In this document: positions 45,438-57,596 of the stretch, piece by piece
How the letters are laid out: each line of letters starts with the position of its first letter
How positions within the stretch are numbered: position 1 is the stretch's first letter
Assembly (NCBI GenBank): GCA_026119935.1
Contig: JALRMH010000011.1
Location: forward strand, 620,001-684,000
Source of the DNA: Endothia cerciana
Taxonomy: Eukaryota > Ascomycota > Sordariomycetes > Diaporthales > Cryphonectriaceae
DNA length: 64,000 bases
Direction: 5' to 3'
Notes under the pieces: model-generated
Seen by the model: the letters and a program-made list of their open reading frames with translations, nothing else
Databases searched by the model: none
Told to the model about the DNA's origin: nothing
Position numbers and translations under genes: made by a program

Positions 45438-46684
45438 AGTGCTTGGGAGGAAGGATGGATTTCTGCCAGGTGTGACATGTAGATACCAGCCATAGAGGCA
45501 GTGAGCGCAATTCACACTACAACATATTTCCTTGGTTGCGACAACCTCTCCTGAAACTGGAGGGTGTTAAAGATGAGTGAATGAGGGATTTGCCATGGGC
45601 ATGGACCTGATATGCCTGAAATAGCCCCTACCGTTCTACTGACAACCAGATCCACAGCGAAGGGTAGGGGATGATGATATGGAGAGGATTGTCGATGCCA
45701 ACCATCCCTCAACCGACCATCATCGATGATGGAGAGGGTGAACCCACATATGTGACCGACTGTTGGAAAGGCTTCGAGAACGAAGTCCTGCAACCTCAGA
45801 AAGGCAAGCTGAGTAAAGTGGGATGGGTGTGGTCTGTCTGCCCATGAACTGGGACCTCGGAATCACAATTTGAACGGTGGCAGGGGATCAGAGGTTACTA
45901 AGCCCTGTGGAGGACTTGAAGAGGTCTTCACTGGTCAGGCCTAAGGGCGCACTCTAGGTCGGCCAAGGGAAGAGGGCGCACAAGGATACAGTATTCTTGC
46001 ACTGAGAATGCAACAGCAATGTCGGAGACTCTCAGGGTGACGATGATCTCGATGATCTCGCATGACACGATCAGCAGATACACTGAACTCCACATCCCCA
46101 TTGACGGTGCACCTAGCTGTCATCCTTCGTTCTGGGCCGTATATCTGGCTTCACCTCGCAGTCACCCAAGGCTGAGCTTCAGGTGTAGCGGTGGTCTGTG
46201 CATCAGCGCTAGCCAGGCTCAGGAGTGGATCCCCATCGGAAACTCAGGCCCAGCGTGCCCAGGTGCCATATTCTGGTAACGGTACAGCCGTTGCGACGAC
46301 GACCTCCAAAAACGGTCAACTCTTCGTCTACGAGGCGACTTTCCTTTTTCTCCCCAGGGAAGGCAATCGCATCTCTTTTGTCCGTACCTGTTGGTCACTC
46401 CATAGCGAGACCACTCCTTACCCCCACCGCAGAGTTCATTCCCTGACACTGCCCCCGTCGCGCCAACTTTTTGGCTGCGTCACTCAACCCGATTTCGATC
46501 TCTCGGCTCCAGCCACTTTCGATCTCGACACTCGACCACAACCTCGACCACGACCACGACTACCGTTCGTGACTCGTCCCAAAACCACGCAGACCCCTCA
46601 ACAGTAATCTGGGCTCTTTCGACCTCACTCCAAGTGGCAGCATCATAGAGGCAGGCCATTGACAGAGCACCTGTTTGTCGGACG
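45438..46684. other. Intergenic region upstream of the RGG-box gene
   Basis: About 1.2 kb between two plus-strand genes. The last 250 bp are rich in CTCGACCAC-like units (about 46505-46565) and are probably 5' leader of the next gene. Open frames here are not protein-like. I see no gene. Confidence 0.55.
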
Positions 46685-49600
46685 ATGGCGGCGGAACCTA
46701 CGCCACAACAGTCCGTCGAAGAAACTGCGACTCCTGCTGTTTTGCGCGTAAGCCGCATCTCGTTGCCCCACGCGCCGTCGCAGACCCTCCAACCGACTAA
46801 TCCTTTGCCGAATCCAGACACAGACAGACGATGGCAGTCACGACGCTGTTGAGAAACCCTCTACGGATGACCCTACCGGTTCCAATGTGCACGGCGAGCA
46901 TTCTGCGGCCGCCGTCGATAGGTTGGTCCACGACATCGTCGACGAGGTAATCAACTCTGCCGAAGTCAGCATCAGCGGAGGCTCCGACACCGAGGCTTCC
47001 AGGCCAGACCAGCTCAGGAAGGACGACAAGGGCCACTCCAGAACCTCGTCCGTCAAGAAGCCCGCCACCTTCAAGCCTGTCTCCGTGAACAAGACTTTCT
47101 TGGCCTCCAAAACCACCTCGAGTACTGGCGTGCCCAAGGCCGGCGAGAAGCCTTCAACACCCGTGCCTTCTGCCGCGACACCTTCCAGTACATCCAGCAC
47201 TCCTAAGCCTAGACTCGTCGCCAAAACCGTAGGGGGCCTGCGCGATGCCTCCAAGTCCTCTTTGTCTCAGAATGGGCGGCCCGCGCCTGATGGAAATGCT
47301 GTTTGGAACAAGAATCGACGTACGTCTACTTCTCCACCTGATCGCATTCGCCATTGAGGGAGCTTCCCGTGCAAAAGGTACTGACAAAAGCTACGCATGC
47401 AGCCGTCCCAGTCCCCGATCCTAAGAAGTTCACGGACGAGGAACTCGCCAAGATTGGCATCCACATGGCCCATAGAATCCAATCAGACGATACAAAGGGT
47501 CAATCCAACGCATGGGCCGATATAGATGATGACGATGAGGATTGGGCGGCACCTGAAGCAATCACCTGGACTGACGGCACCAAGACAACTGTCCCGCACG
47601 TTGACGAGACGGCAACCACGCCCGAGCAGCCTGTGATCAAGGAGACCAAGCCCATCGAAAAACCTCGCTCGCCAGCACCTCCCCCCGCAGCACCGTCCCT
47701 AGGCTCGCCCTCTGTGAAGCCGGGTCTTTTGGCTTCTGGCAAGGGTCTTGTCCTGACGAAGGGAGCGTCGTCAGAGAAACCAACCCTCGTCGCGAAACCT
47801 CCTGCGCCGCCGACGCCTGTCAAGTCGCCCTGGGCACCACTTCCCCCCGTCTCCAAGATTTCGCCCATGGATGCTCCCAATGAACACCCACACCGAGGCT
47901 TTGCGCCACCAGGTCAAGCCTATGGTCCGAGAGGCGGGCCACCACCAGCAGCTAGAGAAATTGCTGCCGATGACTTCAGTCGATCGCCGCGTCGTGACAA
48001 TCAACAGCTATATAATTCTCACTCGGGTCGATACGAGCCTGTCCCCGATCGGCGTGGGATGTCACGGACTGACTTCCCCCCCAGACAGCCTGCTGTACTT
48101 CAGCGTCCTGTCCATTCCGAAACCCAGGGGCCTGCAGAGCCATCAGCCGCATTCCAAACCTCCCATACCAGCGGTGGTTTCGGTAGACGACGCAATTCGT
48201 CCAACGTCAGTGGTGGTAGTGGAAGTTTTCAGAGGATGGGCAGGCCTTATGACCACTCTGTTCCTCCTGCTGAGATGCTTAACGCAAGGCGAAGCTCGCT
48301 TGCTAGCGCCGGCGACCACCCGCTCTCTCCACACAACTTTTCAACTCCTGCTCCCCAAGCTGGCTCCCAGGGAGGTCCACACTCGAATGCTTCACCTTAC
48401 CAACCTCGTGCCTCTCCCGCCATGTCATCTGCCGCCCCCGTAGTCCCTGACAGCAAAGATGCAGCAGGGCCGCAGCCGACGATCGAGAACACTGTGGAGT
48501 TCCAGAAGCGGCTGATGCAGGAGCGCCGCGCAGAGGCCATCAAGCGGCGACAGGAAGAAGAGGCTCAGGAAGAAGCAGCGAGGAAGGAGAGGTTGGCAAA
48601 GAAGCTGGCGGCACTAGGACCAGCTCCTGAGCGCAAGAGTACGAAGAAGGAAGATTCACAGGAAGCGCCCAAAGTCCCGGTCGCTCAGTCCAGCGAGACG
48701 GTTGAGGCACAGGGACCGAAGGATGCACAGCCAGCCAACGCAACGGTCGACAACAAGTCTGGCTCGCTTCCAAACGGTGTACAATCCGAGCCTCACACAC
48801 GATCCAGACCGCCGACCGGGCCCGAGCAGCCAACGGTCGCAGAGAATAAGCATGCTCACCCATGGCAGCCCCGTATGCCAAATCAGCCAGAGCGCATCTG
48901 GGGATCCGGCAGCCAGGCCCCTCGAAATGTCTGGGGCGCCCCTAACAACGATCGGACGCTTGGAAACGGTACATTCAGCGCAACTGCGGGTTTCGATACC
49001 CAGCCACCTCAGACAGCCCAGATACACGGCAATCGTCCTCCTCCTGGACCTATCGCACCACCAAGGAACTCTGCTCCATCTGGTCCGTCGTCTCGACTTG
49101 GTCCCATCGGTCCGCCTCAGCGTAATGAGCCACGTTCTGCAGACGACAAGGACAGGAACAGGAACCGTTGGGCTCAGGCAGTAGTTGCAGGAGATCAAGA
49201 GCTTCGGGCTGAACGACGAGAACGCCGTGTTGAAATGGAACGAGACATGAGAGCTCGAGGATTGAACTACTCAGATATTGACACCCCAATCCAGGATTCG
49301 TGGACGGAGACCAATGAAGAAGGCAAAGTTGTCAAAAAGCGTGGGGAGGCAACTTATGGCAACGCTCCCGCACCATGGCCCGTCGCGCCTGGAGGTGGAC
49401 CGGATGACCAGCGACACGCCGCAGCTCCACCCTCTGCGGGCCAAAATGGCAGTGCTGCCGCCACCTCACAATCCAGATTCTTTCCGTCGGGTCGGGACGC
49501 GCAGCAACTAGATGCGCAGCAACCGGAGCCTCTAGCCCCTGACACAGGCCGACCTTTTGAAGAGGATGCTTTTGGAGGCGATGCTATACCCTCGCACGTG

Positions 49601-50422
49601 TCTCCGCCGATCAGAGTGAAGCTTCCTCCGGCTCCACCGGCCACTGCGCCATCTACATCACAACGACCCAGCCAGCTAGGTCCCGGCTGGGGTCAAGGAC
49701 CCTCGCTTAGGGATGAAGGTTCAGGACGTGGGCAACCTCTTCGGCCGCATCTTGCGGCCTCGAACACAGGAACCAGCCAAGGCGCGAACGCCCAAATCTT
49801 GGATCGCATCAAGAACCTCTTCGTGGTTAAGCCCTCAAGTGTCAACTCGTCGAGTAGGACCGCTTTGGCACAGCCAGCTCCTGCTACGCCAGCTACTGTG
49901 TCGCTACCGTTCATCTACGCACCAAGCACCATCGTTGATGAGCACTCGTTTGTCACCAAGACGATGGATGAGGACTGTTTTGAGGAGCAAGAGATGGGCT
50001 CGCTTCCACCGGTTCACCTTCCGGCGGACATCCCTGATGCGGCTTACAACCTCGCAAAAGCACCCCCACGGCAGGATAGAAGATTGCTCCCGGTGATGGC
50101 TACTACTGCTGAGGCGTTGCCGTTCTTTCCTGACAGCAGAAACATCTTCATTCAGCTGCCAAATGGCCAAGGCCGAAAGAGCGTCTTCCGAACTACCCTT
50201 AGAAGCCCTAATCCTCGGCGAGGTAGCCGTGGTCCCTCGCGGTACGGCTCCTCCTATCGTGGTGGCAACCGTGGCCGAGACTCTTCCGCCACGTATTCTC
50301 CTGAGCAAACGTCGACATCAGGGTCGAACAGTGGCAGCGGAATTGGCCGCGGTGGCCGAGGCTACCGTGGAAGATCTGACAACTGGGGTCGGGCTGCAGC
50401 ACCGGCTATCCAAACCCAGTAA
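46685..50422 (+). CDS. Large disordered protein with coiled coil and C-terminal RGG box
   Basis: Three exons, 46685-46747, 46818-47319, 47403-50422, giving 1194 residues. I do not recognise a named family. Visible parts in order are: a short motif PDPKKFTDEELAKIGIHMAH followed by an acidic stretch DIDDDDEDW and EAITWTDGTKTTVPH (about residues 190-250); a long Pro/Ser/Gly/Gln-rich region; a charged helix EFQKRLMQERRAEAIKRRQE with further Glu/Ala/Arg repeats (about 548-595), probably a coiled coil; and another Pro-rich region. A C-terminal Arg/Gly-rich tail (about 1125-1190) has RGSRGPSRYGSSYRGG, GGRGYRGRSDNWGR. The RGG tail suggests RNA binding or granule association, as in many translation or mRNA-decay factors. 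This is inference. The gene converges on MCM6. Confidence 0.82.
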
Positions 50423-51750
50423 TCATGATTATTCGGGGCCTCCATTCCCGCGGCAATACCGACTTTGACACATCACGACTTCGTCACACTATGACTTGGT
50501 TGCACTGGTGCCTTTTTCGTTTAATCCAGAGTTGTTCTGTAATGGAACCGCGTAGCGGGCATCCCCTGTTCGCATTCGGCCGAGTCAAAGAACTGGTCAA
50601 ATTCTTCGCTATGATTGGCTGGACAGACGGGTTATGTAAAGTTTCTACAACTTCATTCACGGAAGAACGACATGCCCGGGTTTTCAGGCATGGCAGTTGG
50701 GGCTGGCTAGTCGCGCTGGTGGCAGCGGATATGACAGAAGTATCGAATATGAAAAGGAGTTGTCGAGGGGGCGGGGACCGACTAGATTCTGTCGCTAGCC
50801 ACAAGATCATACGATTACTGGAGTAAAGAGGCTTTGAATGTTTCGAAAAGGATCGATTCATCTGTCGCCGTGTCGACTCTTGTTTTATTCATTTCAGTCG
50901 CGGCAATCCCTGTCCGACACTGCTCGATACCGCCGGGTACCGCAGAGCAAGCAGAGATTGCTATCTCGACGTTGAGGAGCACCGCAAACTTTGCGTTGTC
51001 ATGGAAGAAGAGGAAAGAAAATCAAGTTTTCGCGCGAACTTCGAGAGGTATTTGAGATGGATAGAACCCCTTTTCCGTCTTTACTGATTCTGCAAATGGT
51101 CTCAAGAAAGATGTCTTCCGAGGCCAAACATTTTCTGCGCAGCGAAGAGCAGAACGTCTATCGGATCGACCCGAAAACAAAACAAGAATCCCCTTCTCGG
51201 GCGAGAAAGCTAGAATAATCGCTCCTAGCAGACCAGAGCATCTTATGATAGGCAAAATACCACGCAAATAACTGAACCCTCCGAGTCTCGTGCCTGATCG
51301 TGAGGTGTTGAAAACTCGGCATCCAAGTGGAACTCAGTCCATGTTGGCTCCCGGATGTTTTGTTTGCTGCTATCCTTCCTCTCCTGTCACCTACTTCTGA
51401 GCTCTTCCCGTTGTTGTTTTTTTATTTTTATTTTTCTTATTATCCTACTCTCTAGATCGCAAAGCTAAATATCCCATGGTGCCTCTGAAGCAACACTACA
51501 CGGCCACTCAATGAAATTGCCAAAGCTTAACATCACCACCTTCATCAGGGACTGCTCGTGCAGGGCGATGTGCACAGCTCATAAAGGATACAATACATGG
51601 GGCACAGCAATTCACATTTCTACTTGATATCGATCGATTCTGGAAGCATTATCATGAACCTACAACCCGTGCGTCCTGACCATACTGAACTCCGTGAACT
51701 CCGTAGGCATTATTACATGGCATAAACAGGCCTGCTCACAGGTCAAGTTC
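50423..51750. other. Intergenic region between convergent RGG-box and MCM6 genes
   Basis: A 1.3 kb interval with two 3' ends. It contains TTTTCGCGCGAA at 51027-51038, an E2F-like palindrome not close to any start codon, and T/A-rich sequence at 51410-51440. I see no gene. Confidence 0.55.
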
Positions 51751-54700
51751 TCAGAACTCCTCAACCGCACAGTTCGGGTGCAAGACGTAGACAATGTTCT
51801 GTGGCTGCTGCGACGCGGATCGCTCGCCCGCATCGGCATCGTTGGTGGCCATGCCTTCGCCGCGAATAGCCATGAGGATGTTCTCCTGTAAGGGCCGGAA
51901 CGTTAGCAAATCGTAGTTCGAAGTAGCTATGATCATGACAGGGGGGAGCAGCTCACCTTGACCATCTTCTTCAGCACCATCTTCGCCAGCGCGTGCTCCT
52001 TGTGGTAGTCCTCCTCGCCCTGGAGCTCATCCTCCTGCTGCTCCAGGTACCACTGAATTAGGACTTCGCCGTCGATACCGTCGCCACTACCGGCCTCATC
52101 GTTCGCGACGCGTGTCACGATCATGTTGACCATGCTGATATACTTATCATACGAGATCGTCTGTCTCGGCCTGTGGCTTGTGCCAGCATCATCAGCCATC
52201 TCTGCATCCTCGCGGTCTTCATCCATTTGCGCATCCCCGTCCTGGTCTGCCCTCACGCCTGCCGCCTCGGACGCCGCACGCCGGAGCGTCTCACCGTCCT
52301 CGGCAGGCGCCTCGTCCTCCTCGTCCACCTCGACGTCGTCGTGCTCCACGGAGATGATGCTCTGCCGTAGCAGGTTGAACGCCTCGTTGACCATGTCTGG
52401 CGTGATCTCCTCTACGCAATTAGCCTTTGCGATAGCCTCGCTCAGGCGGATCATGCTCTCCAGCTGACGCACTGTAATGCGGTAGCTGTTTTTGCCGGCC
52501 CCCCCCTGTGAGTCATCAGCTCGTAGCTCACGGTACCTCTCGACGAGAATCTCCTTGGCCTCCTCGGCGAACTCAGGGCGGAAAGTCCGCGCGAAGCGGA
52601 TGTACCGCTGGAGCTGCTCTGTGCTGAACTCGGGCTCGACGGCGGCATCGCGGAGCTGGTGGATGCCGACAATGTGCTCAGCGAGGTGGCGGTCGACCTG
52701 CTCGTTGCACTCGTCGAGGATGACGAAGAAGAGATCGAAGCGAGACATGATGGGCGCGGACATGTTTATGTTGGCGCGCAGCGTCGTCTTGCGGTTGTAC
52801 CGGCCGCCCATGGGGTTGGCGGCCGCGAGGATCGAGGTGCGCGCATTCAGTGTCGCCTGGATACCAGCTTTCGCGATCGAGATGGTCTGCTGCTCCATGG
52901 CTTCGTGGATGGCGACTTGGTCCGCGATGTCCATCTTGTCGAACTCGTCGATGGCGCAGATGCCGTTGTCTGCCAGCATGAGTGCACCGGCCTCGATGGT
53001 AAATTCGCCGGTCTCTTCGTCCTTGACCACGGCGGCTGTCAAACCAGCAGCGGAAGAGGCCTTGCCGCTGGTATAGACAGCGCGAGGCGCGAAGGAGCAG
53101 ACATACTTCAAGAACTGGGACTTGGAAGTTGATGGGTCACCAACGATGCAGATGTTGATGTCACCTCTTAGCTGCATGCCCTCGGGCGTGGATTTGTGCA
53201 CACCAGACATAAGCTGCAACAGGAGCCCCTTCTTAACCACCTCATGACCATACACCATGGGCGCCAGGGAGTTAACCAGACGCGAGTAGATGTGGTCACT
53301 GTGCACCATCTTCTTGAGGTCCTCAATCTCCGAGGGTCCAAAAGAAGCAAGAACGGCTTCTTGTGCCTGCTGCGCATTTTCATTATTCGCAGAGTTGAGG
53401 GTCGCGATAATGTCTCCCGCGCCACCGCCCAGGTTTGTCGTGTCTGGCGCCACCATACAGGCCAAAAAAGCCAGCCGGTAGGTCAGATCACGCACACCCA
53501 GAGACTTCAGACCACTGACCCCGCTGCCGCCAGCATCACCGCCGCGAGGGGCATTGCGGTCATCTCGAGCAGCTTGGGCGTGTTGACCTGGAAGACCCAG
53601 CTGGCTCACATCCGGCACAACGATCAGCGCGCCTGTAAAGATGCACTTCTCGCCAGCCTTGGCTCGGTCGACAATCTCCCCGCGCAGAATCACATCCATG
53701 GTGCGAGGCATGCTGCCCGTCGGGATCTCGGAGCTGTTCTCCTGGATCCGTACCTTCTGCCAGTCGATGAAGGTGCTCTGGCGGATGTCGAGCCGCCATG
53801 CCTGGCGATTGTTGCAGGTCTGGTTGGGGCATTGGGTAGGCTCGGTATAGCGAAAGGTCTGTTCAACGTTGGGCACCACAGCACGGCAGGCCTCGCACAT
53901 GAAGGTGGCCACGGACAGCTCGGGGCGCACCTCGGATGTCCTCGTGACCGTTCCAGAGATGGAGAGGAGCTGGCCAATATTTCCAGCCCGAAGACTTCGC
54001 ACTCTGGAGACCAGAGGCATGTTATAGAAGGCAATAGCAAAGACCTTGTCAGTCTGCTGGTTCACGGTCTTGCTTCCGGGGCCGGACTGGCTTGCTGAGC
54101 CGACATTGCTCGCCCCAGACGTGGTCATGGTGCTCGAGGCTGTAGGCTGTCTATGCTCGCGGAAGTAGGCCGCTTCGTACTTGGCGATCATGTTGTGGAG
54201 GGCGGAGGTCAGGTAAGGCATGAACCGATAGTACTGATCCATTATACCGTCTGCGAGGGTGCCGTCGGTCCATGACTGAAGATGTTTGAAGTCGACGTAG
54301 AAGGTTGATAGAGAGTACGAACGCATGCCATGGATCTGGGCGACGTAGACTTTGTCTGTGGTAATGGCACTCGACGTCGGGGGGCCAGAGGAGGTTGGGT
54401 CCTCTATGTACCTGTAGGGGGACCAACATCAGCGCACTGCGAACCCAAAAGCAAAGGTAATCGCAGTCGTACCCCTCGATGAAGTCCTCAAAGTGCTTCT
54501 GGACGAGCACACCGAGCTTGTCCTCGACCTTTGGAATGTTCTGCGCGTCTGCTGGCCGCCTATTTGGGATCTGGTCATCCTCGAAGCCTCCGTTGCCCTC
54601 ATCGTCACTCGGTGCTCCAAGGCTCTCCGAAGGAGGTCCACGAGGCCTGCCGGCGGCAGAACTGGGTGCATTTGGGCGTCGTTGCCTGGGAGTCCTCGAG

Positions 54701-54756
54701 AGGCCGTCTGACATTGGGAAGCCAGCATCGCTGGACATTGTCGCTGCTGTCGCCAT
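51751..54756 (-). CDS. MCM6: DNA replication licensing factor Mcm6
   Basis: Three exons on minus: 54473-54756, 51957-54411, 51751-51885, giving 957 residues. Mcm6 is one of six subunits of the replicative helicase loaded at origins. After a disordered N-terminus come the N-terminal fold and a zinc-binding module (CEAC ... CPNQTC, about 266-291). The AAA+ domain has Walker A GDPSTSKSQF (about 518) and SGKASSAAGLTAAVVKDEE with ADNGICAIDEFDKMD (Walker B). It continues with NPMGGRYN and the arginine-finger motif SRFDLFFVI (about 648). The winged-helix C-terminus follows an acidic linker (EHDDVEVDEEDEAP) and is completed by the last exon, ending LHPNCAVEEF. SGKASSAAGL and the C-terminal WH domain identify Mcm6 rather than other MCMs. 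Confidence 0.95.
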
Positions 54757-55145
54757 TTTCGAATTGACAGTCTCGTTTCAGGGACGCAGTACCAGAAAGA
54801 GAGGGGGGAGATCGATCACCACAAGCTGGAGAATCTCAGAATGTAGGCCAAGTGGGATGCGCGATCTTGGGCTGGGAGGGGGGGGCCACTTAATTTGGGC
54901 TACTGAAAATGAGACGCGAATTTTCGCGTTACCCGTTGAATGCTTGCATGACGCTAAGCTCATTTAGGAGGTTTGTTTAGACACGCGCCAGACACGCCAA
55001 CTCGTTCAACTGGTTTCCTACCACGACATTCCGATTTTCGCCATTTCATTTTTTATTTCATTGATTGAGCGCCGTCACCCGCTGAACAAGGGCGCTCAAA
55101 GATCTGTGCAGATGATGCCGTCTGAATCTCCGGATCCGCGGCTTC
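54757..55145. other. MCM6 promoter and RNH203 3' region
   Basis: A 389-bp interval between two minus-strand genes. It holds the MBF-like palindrome described separately. No other element is convincing. Confidence 0.55.
54914..54929. promoter_or_regulatory. ACGCGAA-TT-TTCGCGT palindrome (MCB/E2F-like) upstream of MCM6
   Basis: A perfect 7-bp inverted repeat with a 2-bp TT spacer lies 158-173 bp upstream of the MCM6 start. It contains ACGCG (MCB core) and CGCGAA/TTCGCG (SCB/E2F-like). MCM genes are classic G1/S targets of MBF/E2F-type factors, so this is a strong candidate cell-cycle element. Binding is inferred. Confidence 0.6.
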
Positions 55146-55720
55146 TCAAACCTTTTCCTCGTACGAATGTATCTGCAAATACCAATGTCAATGTGAGAAT
55201 AGCCAGTTTGTATCTGCTAAGAGCATCCGTACCCGTTCAGACAATGCAATCCACTCCTCGACACCCCTGACGTAAGGATCTGAGGACACCTCTGCTATCG
55301 ACTCATGGCCCCAGATGACCATCTCGTCAAACTCGGCCTTCGTCTTCAGCGCGCCAAGCGGCAGGTCCTCCTCCGCCTCGAGATCGACGACCTCCGGCTC
55401 GCCTGGCCTCGGGGCCTGAGGCCCTGGAGCTTTCTCCTTCTCCATGATGACGCCGTGGTACCCCTCGGGGATGGTCAGTGCCTTGCCATGAAGCTCCCGT
55501 CCTCGGAAGTGCGCTGTCCTCTTTCCTTCTGCGGAACGAATCAGCCAGGCCATTCACCACGGTGAGTTCTGCAACATTTACCTGGGTCTGTCCGGGGCGC
55601 CCAGTATGATTTTGCTGAGCCCACAAGGCCATCGTGGTGGATTCGGCAGGGCAGGAGGTTGGCTGTCACCTTTGTGGTGGTAGATGTTCTTTGGTCAACG
55701 GACAGCATTGGCTGCTCCAT
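55146..55720 (-). CDS. RNH203: Ribonuclease H2 non-catalytic subunit C
   Basis: Three exons on minus: 55582-55720, 55233-55528, 55146-55172, giving 153 residues. RNase H2 removes ribonucleotides from DNA and RNA from hybrids; subunit C stabilises the trimer. Family features are NLLPCRIHHDGLV with KSYWAPR in exon 1 and HFRGRELHGKALTIPEGYHG with VIMEKEK in exon 2. The later TKAEFDEMVIWGHES and VRGVEEWIALSER are also typical. The last exon codes for IHSYEEKV. The start at 55720 is the first ATG (MEQPMLSVDQRT). Exon 2's frame runs on past the donor into intron sequence, but the family C-terminus supports splicing to 55172. Confidence 0.87.
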
Positions 55721-57596
55721 GATGTTTTTTCCGGTGTGAGTGAGTCCGAGTTGAGTACGGAGGATCACTTCGTCCCAAGGCTCGTGGTGGTGACGCAGGA
55801 GGATCTGGCGCGCATCGAGACGCGTAAATTGGGTCCTTGATAAGAACCCTTATCTTCTGTCCCTTCCAAAGGCAGGGTTACGTCCGGGACCAGTCGCCGC
55901 CCACGCCTGCCTCGATGCAACGACCTGCTTGTCAGGGCGAATCTACCTATGGACAACGTATGCGATTGACTGACGTCGAATGCTATGTGAAGCACGAAGG
56001 GCGGGCTAGTGTGTAGGTATTCCGCAGCCAGTCTGGAAGTCCAAGGGCGATCACTATATGGGACCAATGCACGACGGTCAAGGCAAGGCGTGGAAGAATG
56101 CTGATGCCACCGCCGGGTGCCCCTCCCTCAGAAATGGGCTATCATCGTTAAGGGCGCGCTTCTCTGGTAGGCATAATTGACCACGTGTCCTTTTGGATAC
56201 TGGCCGTCCACCGGACACACCTCATGCAAGAGTTTGACCGCTGGACTTGTCTATCAAGCGAGGCCGCACATTGTATTGCGACGGACTGCGGGGAGCTGGA
56301 GAAAATAGTTGCGGATCAATTAGATGTCCGGGGACTTCGCGATGGGAAGGCGTCGAGTCATTGACGTCATGAGTGGGATCCAAAGTGCTGTTCTGCATGG
56401 GGGATTTTGCTGGCCGGGACGAGTACCGCCGCTCCTGATCGTGTAATATCGCAGGTATCTTCCTGTGGTTGGGAAACGGTTGCGGTTGCGGGTAGAGAGG
56501 AGGTCAAAGTGGTGTATACAACCGCATATATTCCCGAGTGCTGCAAAAAGCAAGATCTGCTCTAGAAAATTCGTACCCGGCCACACGAGGTACCCATCTG
56601 GCTTCCATGGCTTACGTATACATTGATTAATGAAGGCATAAGGTTTGAGGTGATTCCGTGGTTCGAATGCCAGTTCAGGAAAGACTAGGATCCGGATTCG
56701 ATCGAGAGTCCCAAGTCTCCTGCATTAGCGGATTGAAGAGGACCCGATGCGAGGCTCAAGCCTCGATGAGACAGTCCCATGCTGTGGGCCATTGCCGCAC
56801 CGTACCTCGGTAGCCTCCTTTGACCCCACCATCCGAGCTGCGGCATCACTTGTCTGACGAGGGTACACATGGAGTGTTCATATCAAATTCTGGAGCATCC
56901 TGTCCATTGGGTCCAAGGGTCCAAGTCCGAGGGGTGGATTGGGAAGGATTACAACAGCGCCCCTGATTATCTTCCTAAAGCGCCTCCCGTGAAGAGTGCG
57001 GCCGGAATTTTGTCTTGTCCACTTTGCACGGCTGGCTTCTGGTGTTCAGAGGAAACGCCAAGCTTCTCAGCCCAAGGGTAGTTCCCTCCAGCCCCGCTGC
57101 CGATCGTGTGCTCGGCCTCCCAGGCCCGTTGCGGACCTGGGCTACCCGGGCTCCGAGCCATGAAGCCGGGAGGTTTTACTAGAGGAGAGTCACACGAGCC
57201 GCCTGTAGGGTGCTTGTCCTTTTCCGAAAGTAGAATCGCCCGCGGTCTCTGAAGTCCCAGGATCCATGCCAGTGCGGCAGACCCTGGAGGGCCATCCTCT
57301 CGCACTCGATGGGGCATCGTTGGAAGTCAATGACGAACCCGAGGGGCCCTTCCTTGTTCCTCCGAGGATCACATTGGGACCGAAAGAATGTTGTGGCTAG
57401 TCGCTGTCATGTCGCAACTTCCAACCCCTCCGTTGCACACTCTCGCGTACCTGGGTCGAGTGGCATTGTGCTCTTCAACAGTACACGATCATGTGTTTCC
57501 GAGCAACGCTTTGAATCTTCTTGAACTTTGAGGTTTCGTTCCGATCCAGGCCCAAGGAATCTGGACCATTGAAACACCGTTCTCGTCCTGACAGCC
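55721..57596. other. 1.9 kb divergent intergenic region
   Basis: Lies between the starts of RNH203 (minus) and the cyclopropane synthase (plus). TTGACGTCATGA (CRE-like) occurs at about 56361-56372. A GGTTCGAAT at about 56660 does not fold as a tRNA T-arm. I see no gene. Confidence 0.55.

Noticed and set aside
46191..46607. 138-codon frame before the RGG-box gene
   Set aside because: Ends in Asp/Thr/Arg/Pro repeats from a CTCGACCAC-like leader; looks like 5' untranslated sequence.
56650..56680. tRNA T-arm (GGTTCGAAT)
   Set aside because: The flanking bases do not pair as a 5-bp stem and no acceptor, D or anticodon arms fit.
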